Both the position numbers and the translations under genes were made by a program. Below, piece by piece: positions 54,012 to 63,790 of a stretch of 64,000 nucleotides of DNA. The DNA comes from Prorocentrum cordatum (taxonomy: Eukaryota; Sar; Dinophyceae; Prorocentrales; Prorocentraceae), in assembly GCA_963575745.1 (NCBI GenBank), contig CAUYUJ010003669.1, positions 547,789 through 611,788 of the forward strand, given 5' to 3'. Below the pieces are notes generated by a model. That model saw nothing but the letters and a program-made list of their open reading frames with translations, did not search any database and was not told where the DNA came from. The first letter of the stretch is position 1, and the number at the start of each line of letters is the position of its first letter.

Positions 54012-54846
54012 TCAGCGTGAAGTCGAAGACCGACCACGAGCCCGAGGCTGGCAGGGCCCCTCCACGGCCGCCGCGCGCTCCCGCGCCAGGTAGGTCTTGT
54101 CAGCGACCTGGTCCAGCGCCGATCGCACAGCGTTCACCTGCGCCGGCGTCAGGGCACGGCGGAAACGATGTGCCTGGTTGGCGTCGACCCCTGCAAGGTC
54201 CCGCCGTGCTGACCTGTGCCGAATGGCCAGCGCATCGCTGCTTTCTCGAATGTAATCATCTTCGCAGACGTCATAATCTGGAGGGCTGACGAGGTAGAAG
54301 TCCTTATCGCTCTGACCCGCCTGTGGAGGCGCTAGCTGCCCCCGCATCCGGCGACGGTGCCAGCGCGGCCCACCGAAGCATGGCATCCGCGCCCGTCGCT
54401 TGACGTGGGCACGCGGGGCGACCATTCTCGATAGCCGCAGGCGACTTGGGCTGAGTCAGACGGCCAACGACGCGCCGAGCTCTGGCGGCGAACCACAGCA
54501 ACTGGATCACCGCGAAAGCGGAGTGGAGCCCCAGCGCGGTGAGGTCGAGAAGCCCCTTAAACCGACCAGAGCCCGCGCTGGTCGCCTCGGCCTTCGGCTC
54601 GCTCCTCGCGGCCTCAGGCTCGGCCGCGGCCGCCGCCAAGGGCGGCCCGGGAGGCGCGGCCGCGGGCGCCTCGAGCGGGCGCGGCGGCTCGCCCCCGCCG
54701 GCGCCAGCCTGCAAGAGCCACGTCGGCCTCGGGCACTGCAGCGACGGGCATTGCGGGCAGGTCGCGCTTGCCGGGCACTCGGGGCAGCTCGGGCTGGGAC
54801 AGTCTGGACACGGCGGCGCCGCGGGGCACGGGCGCGCGCGCGCCAC
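54012..54846 (-). pseudogene. N-terminal region of the retroelement polyprotein (Cys-Pro repeats, membrane helix)
   Basis: Starts near 54846 with repeated Cys-Pro pairs (PCPDCPSPSCPECPASATCP), then an Ala/Pro linker, a hydrophobic stretch (LDLTALGLHSAFAVIQLLWF, near 54550-54490) that could be a membrane helix, and in a second frame FYLVSPPDYDVCEDDYIRES (near 54300-54240). A frameshift lies near 54360. No known enzyme; this layout is what I would expect as the start of this element class in dinoflagellates, from general recall rather than a search. Confidence 0.5.
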
Positions 54847-54954
54847 CAGTATGCCACGATAACTTGGGAGGCAATTCTAAACAGCAGGGCAAGTCTGCGA
54901 AGACCCAGAATATCGAACACCCTTCAAGCTTGAGCACAAGTGGCAGCAGAGCGC

Positions 54955-55325
54955 GATTTATACACACATGCGTGCATACATATATAAACCCATACATCCA
55001 TCCATCCATACATACGCCCATACATACTTACACAATCATATATACATGCATCTCTACATACACTTTCAACGTGCATGCATACATACGTCCACGCATACAC
55101 ATGAACCCATACATGTATACATGCATTCATACACGCATAGGAATGCATGCATGATTGCATACGTACACACAAACATACGTCATACATACATAATCACATG
55201 CATGCACACATACATACATACAAACATACATGCATCCATACATACATACATACATATGTACATATATACATGTACGCATGCATACATACTTGCACGCCTG
55301 CATGCATACATACACACAGCCTCCG
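54955..55325 (+). repeat. (CATA)n microsatellite
   Basis: About 370 bp of CATACATA with CATG/CATT variants, lying between the start of the RT-YR element and the 3' end of the LINE piece. In LINE sense it reads (TATG)n and follows the LINE coding end by about 200 bp, so it may be the LINE's simple-repeat tail. Confidence 0.9.
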
Positions 55326-55530
55326 TTGTTCCTCTCCTCGACTAGAGTGAGAGCGGGACCCTCGTCGCCGCGTCTGCATGCTCCTCGAAACTTCTGGTGA
55401 GAACGCACCTGGGGACAGGTCGAGGGGCCCCCGCGAAGCGCCCTCCTCCAAGGACAATCGTCTCCAAGTCGGCCAGAACGGCAAATGAAGTCGCACGTGC
55501 GACGAATAAGCGCTGCTGAAGCTGCTGACG

Positions 55531-56897
55531 CTACTGGTGCTCACCCAGCCCACGTATCCTGGCTGGCACTCTCACTCGCTTGCTGCCGGCTTGTAGCAAC
55601 CTCGAGAAGGTAGGCACAAAGAAGATCAGACAGAGGCGGGGGGGGGGCGACGACGACGCAATACATGCCGCCGCCGCCAGCCCGTCAAGGCGAGCGTGCC
55701 GCGTTGCGCCTGAATTCCCGTCCTCCTGCGCCGGCTCGCGCACGGCGGTCGCCGCGGCCGCCGCCCGCGCAGCTCGCCCTGCGCGGGCTCTGGCCCGCCG
55801 ACGCTCCACCTGCGCGGCGCAGCCGCGGGCGAGGATGATCGCCGCGCGATGGAGCATCTTTCGTCGCGAGGTGAACGGCTCCAGCCCCTCCTTCCCGGCG
55901 ACCGCTGCTGCGACGGCCCGAAGGCCGCGTCTGCGCCCTTGCTCATGCTGCCCTGCTGCTCGAGGACCACTGGCCGAAAAGCCACGCCCTGGGCGCGGCA
56001 CCTCTCCTCGATCCGGCCCCGCCTGCGCTTGTCTTCGCCGTAGGTCTCGGACGGGGGCCCGGCGGCCAGCGCGGTGTCCGCCCAGTGGCCCGGACCCAGC
56101 GCGTTGATGACCGCAGTCGAAGCACACCTTCTCCGCCCGGACAGCACGGCTGCCGTCGGGGAGGTGCGCCGCCAGGGCCAAATGCGGAATCGCGAGGACG
56201 TCGGCCGGCCTGCGCTCATCTGGCGGCGCCTCCGGGCCCTCCTGGAGCAAGCCCGGGACCTCGGACTGTGGTCGCAGACCGCCTCGGCACGCGTAATCGT
56301 GGAAGACGTCGCGAACCGCGTTATGCGTGCCCGTGGTCTCAGGCCCCCCATGCAAGAGAGACACTGGATTCCCCGGGCGTCCAGAGCACCCCCGCAAAGA
56401 GGACAGGTGGACCCCTCCTCCAAGACATCGACACCGAGCCGGAGTGCGACGTTGTCGGCAAACTGGCTCGCAGCGAGCTGCATGTCAAGTGTCTTGGAAG
56501 GGGTGAGCTCGTACAGAGCACCTGCTCCCCGCGCAGAGTGCGCGTTCAGCCTCGTTCCGTCCGCTGGCGGCCCTGCGTCTCTCCACGCGGCCGCCACTTT
56601 CTTCCGCAGCGCGCCCCCGAGGTGCGCCCGGGTCAGCTCTTGCCGTGACTCGACCGCGAAGATCTCGGCTCCGGCGGCGGCCTCGATCCTGGACATCGCG
56701 TCCGCCAGCGGGGCGCCGGTGACGTCGTCGTCCCACCGGTGGCCTGGTCGGATCATCGCGCACAGGTCGTGATGATGCCTGATCTCCCCGACGTTTCCCA
56801 AAACACATCCGCACGCAAACAGCGAATTCCGATGGACACTCACTTCGCATCTCTGGCGTTGCTGGTGTTGCGTGTGTGCGTATTGCTTCATGCTCAC
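55531..56897 (-). pseudogene. 3' end of a LINE: zinc motif and PD-(D/E)xK-like endonuclease
   Basis: The frame from 56897 runs through EIFAVESRQELTRAHLGGAL and MQLAASQFADNVALRLGVDV to CPLCGGALDARGIQCLSC near 56370, a CCHC-type motif in which the usual His is Gln. After a frame change comes a nuclease-like section: DERRPADVLAIPHLALAAHL (near 56200), VCFDC followed by INALGPGHW, and YGEDKRRRGRIEERC (near 56040), which fit D...ExK-like spacing, then FRPVVLEQQGSMSKGADAAF. This order, CCHC then nuclease after RT, is that of site-preferring LINEs of the R2-like type. RT itself is absent, consistent with 5' truncation near 56900. At least two frameshifts. Confidence 0.65.
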
Positions 56898-58330
56898 CTC
56901 CGTCGTGACTTGGCCTTACCTCGAGGTGATCAAACACGATCCGATCCGCCCCAAGCCAAGCGGAGCCTCGCCGAGTGCACATAGGCTACTGCCATGGGTC
57001 TGGGGAAGCTCAAAATGGTCACACGGGAATCCTGATAACGAAGAGTCACGCGTCGCCACCTTTAGCGCGGACAAACGGTGGCATGCCGATGGCGTTGTTT
57101 CGCAAACGACGCGGGTGACCCTATTTGCCTGCACCGCGTGCTCTGTAGTACCGTGGGATCTGGCGTCGTGGGGCGCGAGGCTCGAGCAGGACGCCACGCC
57201 ATCCGCCTGACACATCACGTTCGTGAACGTTTTATGATTCGGCGCTTTGACCTTGGGCGGAAGGGGGGGGGGCTCCGGACCTCTGCTTAGTGCGACTGTT
57301 TGCAGCAGTGCGTCCAATAGGGGAGGCCCCACCTGCACGAAACAGGCGCCAAAAACAAACAAGATATACTCTAGGGGGGGAGGGGAAGGGGGGCGGTGCG
57401 AGGGCCCGCGCCGACCGGCAAAACAAGGAATAAGAAAACTGGCACTTCTCCGACATCGATGAACAGGGTGTTTCACCTACACCGCCATCGTGCACACCGC
57501 CGAGCACAACTGGCTGCCCACGTTGTGCTCAACCCTCTGCAGGGCCATGCTCACGCCGCGTATGGCGCAAAGCGGCCTAGAGCCCCGCTCCCGTTGTCGA
57601 CGGAAACTTCAAGCATGACCTTCAGCACGGCGTAACCAGGTGGTATAGTGCGCTGCTGGGGGTCCTTCACAGTGAGCGTCCTGGCGGTCTTCGCAAGTCT
57701 TGATGCAGATGAGGGCACCACGCGGAAGGGTGGACGGAGCATCGAGCGGCTCGAGTCGCCAGGCCCTCCTTGGAGGCGCACGCACCAGGCAGAGCGCGAC
57801 ACGCGGAGCAGCGGGTGTGTGCAAAGCCAGAACGTACCATTCCACAACCACTTTGGATCAAACGGATATTCGAAGCACTGCGCGCGAAAGCCGCCTGGAG
57901 CTGCTTTGCCAACCTCGTTCTGTATTGTCTGGCTGTCTGTTTTCAGGGCCATGCGTTAAACTTGCTTGTGTCAAACTACACTAACATGGGTGGAAAACAG
58001 TCGGCTGCCAGTCAAGCAGCTCGGCGTCAACGTGACGCGCACTGGACCGAAGCTTCATTCGACATCGATCGCCCAGATAAAACATTGGCCAGCGGAGCGC
58101 CTACTCAAACTCTATCAATCCAAGAGGGTCTGCGACGGTGGCGGCTGGAAGAGCATCTCCACTACTGCTTCAAATCAATCTGCCCCGCTGCGCAGCAGCA
58201 CTTCCTTGACGCCCGACATCTTGTTCGCTGTTGCCCCTGCTTCTGGAAAATATTGCGCGCTTCCAAAACGCGGCGCATTCGGGATTCCGCCGGACGAATC
58301 GGTGTTCGCTATCAGATCTCAGATTGACCA
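56898..58330. other. mostly gene-free stretch
   Basis: Two frames deserve mention but not a gene call: minus 57952-57551 (NGTFWLCTHPLLRVSRSAWC ... AVLKVMLEVSVDNGSGALG), which looks moderately protein-like, and plus 57986-58327, starting MGGKQSAASQAARRQRDAHW. Neither has a known domain or confident boundaries. A poly-G/GGGA run sits at 57260-57390. Confidence 0.35.
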
Positions 58331-58354
58331 CCCAGGATCGCAGAGGGAGGCACT

Positions 58355-58412
58355 TGGCGAAAGAGAGGGAGAAAGAGAGAGAGAGAGAGAGAGAGACCGA
58401 GAGAGAGAGAGG

Positions 58413-58446
<34 letters not shown>

Positions 58447-58480
58447 CAGAGAGATAGAGCGAACGAGAGAGAGAGGGGGA
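58355..58480 (+). repeat. (GA)n microsatellite
   Basis: GAGAGA with GATA interruptions; the flanking DNA to about 58630 remains purine-rich. Frames are repeat translations. Confidence 0.9.
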
Positions 58481-58630
58481 TAGAGAAGGTAAGGAATGGC
58501 GGGGAAGGTGAGACAACGGAGGGACAGGGTCAAAGGGGTGCGCACAGGAACAAAACAGGAGAGGATGGCAACAACAACAATGAGATGCAGGGCGTCAAGA
58601 CTGGAAAGTGGAGGCTGGGAAAGAAGCAAA

Positions 58631-59199
58631 TCGAGGTGAGAAAATAGACTGGGGAAGTGCAGGCCAGAACATGAAATCTAAACGAGTCTCCTTCGTGAGA
58701 TTCTTCAATGACGTCATCCTTTGCTTGTGGTGGCTGGCCAACTTCAGCCTTCACATTTTCCGGAATTCCGGAATAGCTCAACAGAACACGATCAGACGCG
58801 CCCGCTCCCTCTGCCTCCGCGCCTTCCATGATCGCCGTCCTCCTCCTGTCAATGTGAAGCTGACTTGCCCACAACATATACACATCGTTCATTTCTAATC
58901 GTGCATACTTCTACTTCTGCTCGTTTCTAATTGTTCCTGGCCGCCCTGGCCCCCCCGTGGCCAGGAACAGGCCCAGGAAAAACAATCAGAAATGAAAGGA
59001 TCTCGGTCCCCAAAGAATCGAAGAACTTTTGAACAACCAGAAATGAACAGCATGTACAACTCCTTGACATCGGGGCCATCCCAGTCACTTAACTGAAAAC
59101 CTACATTCAATCAGCTTAGCCGTTGTCACAGAAACACCGGTGTCGTCACATAGGTGGGCGCGCCAAAGCTGCACGCCCCCGACTGATCGACGCAGCTGC
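58631..59199. other. gene-free stretch
   Basis: No gene. CTAATCGTGC...CTGCTCGTTTCTAATTG and GTTCCTGGCC...GGCCAGGAAC (58935-58977) form a local inverted repeat, GTTCCTGGCCGCC against GGCCAGGAAC. Confidence 0.4.
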
Positions 59200-59680
59200 G
59201 GCCTTCACTTCTGTAGGCGCCAATGCAGGGTAACGTCAGGCAACACTTTGAACTCAGCCAGGACAATCTCGGCTGGCTGAACTCGGCCCGCTGAATTCGG
59301 CAACTGTGAGCTTGGACGGATGAACTCGGCCAGGCTGAACTGGGACCAAGAAAGTGCTACCCTGATGAATTCGGCAAATCTGAACTCGGCCAGCTGGAAA
59401 CAAATCTGGGCCAGCTGAACTCGGCCAGGCTGAACTCGGACCAAAGAAAAACGCTGCCTTGCTGAATTCGGCAATCCAGAAGTCGGCTAACTGGAAACGA
59501 ATCTCGACCGGCTGAACTCGGGCGGCCCTCCAACTGCAACGTGAAAACCATATGAACTCGGTCGAAAACACTCAGCCAGAGAAATGTGATCAAAGAAATT
59601 CGGCCGGAGAACCTCGGCCCGGGAAAAACTCCGCCGGAGAGACTCGGCCTCACGGATCCCGGCCGTCGATTTGGAAGCAC
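59200..59680 (+). repeat. degenerate CTGAACTCGGCC array
   Basis: About 480 bp of words such as GAACTCGGCCAG, irregularly spaced 10-25 bp. The same words occur at 61600-62030 and, reversed, at 1-150. Minus-strand frames rich in AEFxxPSSA are translations of the repeat. Confidence 0.8.
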
Positions 59681-61326
59681 TGAGACGATTGCCTCACAGA
59701 GGCAGCTGACAGAGGCAGCTGGGGAATCAGATCAGGTTTGGCGCGGGTACTTGTCTTTGCATTCTCTGCGCCTGCTGCTTCAGCTGTTGCCTCTTCTCTG
59801 TGCCGGAAGGGGGGGGGGTCCAGGGGAGCTCGATCACGCTTCTCCCTTCATGCAACAGGCCAACGCTGTTGCGCCGCCCGCGGACCACCAGAAGAGAATA
59901 TATGCAGCGGTCTTGAGGAGGGGGCTCGGGTGTCTCTGCGGTTTCTCCTTTTAAAATTTATTTTGGGCTCCTCATGGGGCACTCCTGTCGGTCTTGTTTG
60001 CTGTCTTTGGGGCCTCTAGGGCAACCTTGTAGCATCTCTGGGCTCCCCTGGGGGCATTCTGGCTTACCTTATGCTATTCCAGGTGGCCTCTCGCACTCTT
60101 GCTGGCTTCCAAACGCTCACCACGGCGAGAACGCCCCATTCATTCAAAGCTCAATGCAATATCATTCATGTTTGCCTCTTGAGCCTTTCTTTTCTTGGGA
60201 TCTTGTGACGTCTTCGGACTATACTGGGCGTTCTCATCACTGTTTATCGAGTTGGACCTCTTCTGGAGCCATCTTAGAAGACATCTTGGGCATCTTGGCG
60301 GCCACAGAGGATTGAGCTTGAAGCTACGAGGGCTCCAGAGGTGCGTTGGGGAGCTCGACCCCCCTACCCTCTTCCTCGCACTCTTTTTTCTGGATGTTGG
60401 CCTCCAGGGGAGGGGGAACCGGGGAGGGGTGACAAGCAATCATCACACACGCCTTGCCACTCCCGTCAAGCGGGGGCCAAAGGATTTCACCTCGTCCTTC
60501 TCGTCTGGTCACGTCGCCGCTGAAGGTCTGGTCACTTCGCCGCTTCTGGTCCAACATTGTGTCTGCGTTGGCCCAGCTTACTCTTTGTCAGGATTGGGAG
60601 GGTATACCTCAGGGAAGCAAATTGCGTGACTACAAAACGGCGACCCCGATGGATACAAAGAGTGAACTGGGTGAAAGAAAAAGATGTAGCACACCTGAGA
60701 TACATCGATTATGGTAGAGATTATGGTAGACACGTGAACGACTACAGCACGTTTTGTCATCACGGAAATGGCTTGTCTGCGTTGGGTCAGCTCACTGGTG
60801 ATTTCCGTCGTGATGGTTGCACTCGGGCAAAAAATGCAAACGTGTTGTAGCCAACCAGAGTTTGAACGTTTATTCATTGTCCACCTTCGCTCATTTTGCC
60901 TCGGCCTCACTATTTTCGTCTCCGCTACGCTCTCATCAACTCTCCTGATGATTCTCCCACCCCGAACCCGTCGTTGGGGACCTGCGCGCTCCAGTGCTGA
61001 AATTCAGTCCACTCGCATGATGGGATCAGCGCTTCTGTGCGCTTGCTTTCGGGGATGGACAGAACCCCCTTTAGCAAAACGTGGTTTAGCGAAAACGACC
61101 TCGGGCCCAAACCTGGCGGGCGCAAGCCTGGAAAATAACGGCCACGGCGCCCTCTCGAGAAGCGAAAACGGACAATTCACGAATCGACGTGTCACTGTTG
61201 GGGGTTCTGTCCACCCCCGATGCTTATGCTGCGCTTATTTGAACAATTGTGGGCTCGCCTGCCTGATGTGCCTCGCGCGGACCCTCAACGACACCTCCAT
61301 CCACGCGCTTCGTACTCGCTCAGTGA
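59681..61326. other. gene-free stretch
   Basis: No gene supported. 59950-60310 has loosely spaced CTTGGGGCCTC / GGGCATCTTGG words reminiscent of the CCAAGAGGCCCC family on the other strand. The rest is unique, moderate-GC DNA. Confidence 0.4.
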
Positions 61327-61490
61327 AGGGGCCCTGGGACACACAAATAAATAGACACACATGACAGGATTCCCCATAGTTTCCCACATTTTCTTGGTTT
61401 TTGTCTTCCCCCCCCCCACTTCCCATAGTTCCCCATATTCTCTAGGGAATCGACGATTCATTGTGTCCGTGTGTATTTCTCCCCCTCCCG
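61327..61490 (+). repeat. dispersed 155-bp repeat, copy 2
   Basis: GGGGCCCTGGGACACACAAATAAATA through ATTCATTGTGTCCGTGTGTATTTCTCCCCC. Aligns with 42955-43110 and 62337-62495, with the most internal similarity to the latter (GGATTCCCCATA). Confidence 0.75.
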
Positions 61491-61630
61491 ACTCAGGGCC
61501 TCTGAACGGCAGACGCTCCCCTCAGAGCTTGCCCCTCGGAGGCCGCGCGCGGGCGAAACGCCCGCGCAGACGCCCGGATGCACTCGGCCCTGCAAACTCG
61601 GTGATCAAACTCGGCTGAAGAAACTCGGCT

Positions 61631-61823
61631 CTGACGAACGAACAACACACACACCCATACCCATAGGGAGGTCGTTGGGAGGAGGACTGGCTATGGGTAT
61701 GGGTGCGGGTTGTCGGACCCTGGGGAACGCTCCCGTTCGAGCGGGGACCCCCATCCGACAACACGCACCCATAGTCCTCTCGGATCCACCTATGGGTATG
61801 GGTGTGTGTTGTTGGTTCGTCAG
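61631..61823 (+). mobile_element. 193-bp foldback element with nested inverted repeats
   Basis: Outer arms 61631-61667 and 61789-61823 are inverted copies (CTGACGAAC(G/C)AACAACACAC then ACCCATACCCATAGG). Inner arms 61691-61717 and 61754-61774 are inverted versions of the same core (CTATGGGTATGGGTGCGGG). So one motif appears four times in alternating orientation. It sits within the ACTCGGC word array, with GGCT and GCTCGGC at its edges. No protein. Confidence 0.8.
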
Positions 61824-62030
61824 GCTCGGCAACAAAAGCTTGGCCGGGCAATTCCGGACGGGGAAAGACACGGCCAAGGAAGCTCGGCCAGACAGCCTCG
61901 GCCAAGAAACGACTCGGCACGAGCCGAACTCGGCTGGCGCCTGGCGCTGAACTCGGCCCGCCAAACTCGTCCCGCGCTCCGGCGTCAGCCAGGAATTAGC
62001 GCTAAACTCGGCCAGACAAACTCGGATTGA

Positions 62031-62155
62031 CCTGGAATCGGCGATACATCGCCGATAGATCGGCGGCAAGCCCCCGATAGCGAATCCGCGCGTTCCTAGG
62101 CGGGGTGGGCTATCGGGTCCCCATTGGCGATCAATGGGCGATTGGGGGTCGATGC
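62031..62155 (+). repeat. dispersed copy of the Rdx-gene intron interior
   Basis: CTGGAATCGGCGATACATCG, CGCCGATAGATCGGCG, GCGTTCCTAGGCGGG and GATTGGGGGTCGATGCG occur in the same order as in 7197-7310. The GGGGCAACGT ends of the intron are not seen here. A further tail fragment (GGGCGATCGGGGGTCCATGCGTTGCCCC) lies at about 62499. Confidence 0.75.
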
Positions 62156-62336
62156 GCCCCCCCCCTGCCCGCTATCACTCAGGCGTCCATTCTCCCATCT
62201 GTCCAATCTTGTGCTCTGATTTCTCGTCAGAAGACCCAACGTTCTCCGCGATGGCCCTCGCCGAGAAAAGATGCACGCGTCTGAGCGATGCCAAGCATGA
62301 GCCCGTCCTGCCTTGACATTGCCCGTGGATGTTTGA

Positions 62337-62495
62337 AGGGGCCCCAGGACACACAGATAAATACGCACAAATAAAAGGATTCCCCATATGTTCCCACATC
62401 TTCTGGGTTTCTGCCTTCCTCCCCTCCCCATATTTTTCCCATTTTTTCTGGCATCGAGGATTAATTGTGTCTGTGTTTTTCATTTCCTCCTGGTG
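62337..62495 (+). repeat. dispersed 155-bp repeat, copy 3
   Basis: GGGGCCCCAGGACACACAGATAAATA through GATTAATTGTGTCTGTGTTTTTC. Less than 1 kb from copy 2 and in the same orientation. Confidence 0.7.
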
Positions 62496-62807
62496 AATGG
62501 GCGATCGGGGGTCCATGCGTTGCCCCCTACGCCGATCCCCCCCGTAACACTGCCCCTAAGAAGGGGGCGTGAAGATGCAGCGGAGAGGAACAAAAGACAG
62601 GGAGGACAGCGGGCGACGCAGAGGCGAACCGCTCCCGTCGCGCCTCCCACCGCCGAGAGGGGTCGATTAATTGTGTCTGTGTATTCTTTCCCCCCCTGAA
62701 TGTTGTTGGGCACCAAAAAACTCGGGCGGCCGGCGGCCGCTCGGGGCGGCCCGGGGACCCCCCCGGAACGCCCGCCGCAGCCTGGAGCCCCCAGCCCGAA
62801 GCGTTCC

Positions 62808-63035
62808 CCCTCCTCCTCCTCCTCCTCCTCCTCCTCCTCCTCCTCCTCCTCCTCCTCCTCCTCCTCCTCCTCCTCCTCCCTCCTCCTCCTCCTCCCTCTC
62901 CTCCTCCTCGTCCTCCTCCCTCCTCCTCCTCCTCTCCTCCTCCTCCTCCTCCTCCCTCCTCCTCCTCCGCCCTCCTCCTCCTCCTCCTCCTCCTCGTCCT
63001 CCTCCCTCCTCCTCCTCCTCCTTCTCCTCCGGCCC
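62808..63035 (+). repeat. (CTC)n microsatellite
   Basis: About 230 bp of CTC broken by CCCTCC and CGTCCT. Ser/Pro/Leu and Glu/Arg/Gly frames here are not genes. Confidence 0.95.
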
Positions 63036-63219
63036 ACAGTCGGGGCGTTGACCTAAGGAACCCTAAATAAGGAACGAGGCCCCTATGTTCCATAAGCTAA
63101 GCTTCGATTTCACATCGAAAACCTAAGGAAAACCTGAGGCAAGCTGCGAAACAATTAGGGAACACGGAGCCCCTCCCCAATGAAAAGGGTTCCTTCTTCA
63201 GCGCCCCGACTGTACAGTC

Positions 63220-63401
63220 AACCCGTGTGATGTCGACCAGCGGCGACCCTGCCGCCGGCGTTCAACGTTGAACGCCTGCGGCGGTCCACAATTAGTGGAT
63301 GTTGATCGATCTGACGTTTCGGAAAAGGCCGATCGTTCAAGAAAGTTGAACGGTCCCCGCGGTGTCAGGAACCAACGCTGGGGTCGATACGACAGGAACC
63401 T
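63220..63401 (-). mobile_element. 180-bp MITE-like element, copy 2
   Basis: Reverse-complement partner of 45954-46133. Ends AACCCGTGTGATGTCGACC and GGTCGATACGACAGGAACCT; interior contains GTTCAACGTTGAAC. Confidence 0.65.
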
Positions 63402-63434
63402 GGGGTAAGGTGGTCTGACGACAAAGTGAAAAAT

Positions 63435-63583
63435 TATAGTAAGGACGGCCGATAAAGATACAAATGCCTTGGAAGACCATGCCGACACTTTGAGAGCGGA
63501 GCGATGTTAGCGCACGCGGCCAAGGATGGGCCGAAGGGGAAGGATGCAAGGCTGAACTTCGAAAGCTGCTCATTCTTACTTTA
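63435..63583 (+). repeat. MITE-like dispersed repeat, copy 2
   Basis: Partner of 318-468. Left end ATAGTAAGGACGG, right end CATTCTTACTTT, imperfectly inverted. It starts only 33 bp from the 63220-63401 element. Confidence 0.5.
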
Positions 63584-63699
63584 CATATTGACTGCATCCC
63601 CAAGTAACGTTGCCCAAGAGTCGAGCGTGCCGCCAGCCCCAGAGGTCTGCAGCAGCAAGAGGATCCGATCGTTGGCCGACTGCGCCATGCTGTGCCGTT

Positions 63700-63790
63700 T
63701 ATTCGTATTAATATTAATATTACTAGTGCTGTTATTATGGTTGGTCTTCTTACTATTAGTTATCTTTTTGTGATTAGTATTACTGCTAGT
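63700..63790 (+). repeat. AT-rich TATTAATATTA tract
   Basis: An island of low GC (TATTAATATTAATATTACTAG...GATTAGTATTACTGCTAG) in otherwise GC-rich DNA. ATTACTAGTGCTG and ATTACTGCTAG are related direct words. Confidence 0.7.

Larger units (their letters stand above)
48780..54846 (-). mobile_element. decayed RT / RNase H / tyrosine recombinase / methyltransferase retroelement
   Basis: A single minus-strand array of domains in about 6.1 kb: Cys-Pro-rich start and membrane helix, gag-like part, reverse transcriptase, RNase H, tyrosine recombinase, methyltransferase-like domain. RT plus tyrosine recombinase points to the DIRS-like class, which integrates by recombinase rather than by a DDE integrase; a methyltransferase is known in some DIRS elements, but here it follows the recombinase. 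Frames change many times, and RT and recombinase catalytic residues are lost, so it is a fossil. I saw no terminal repeats. Confidence 0.75.

Noticed and set aside
57986-58327. Plus-strand frame starting MGGKQSAASQ as an N-myristoylated protein
   Set aside because: No domain, and two other overlapping frames look equally plausible; start and strand cannot be decided.
59254-59680. AEFxxPSSA repeat protein on the minus strand
   Set aside because: Translation of the CTGAACTCGGCC word array; spacing is irregular and frames break.
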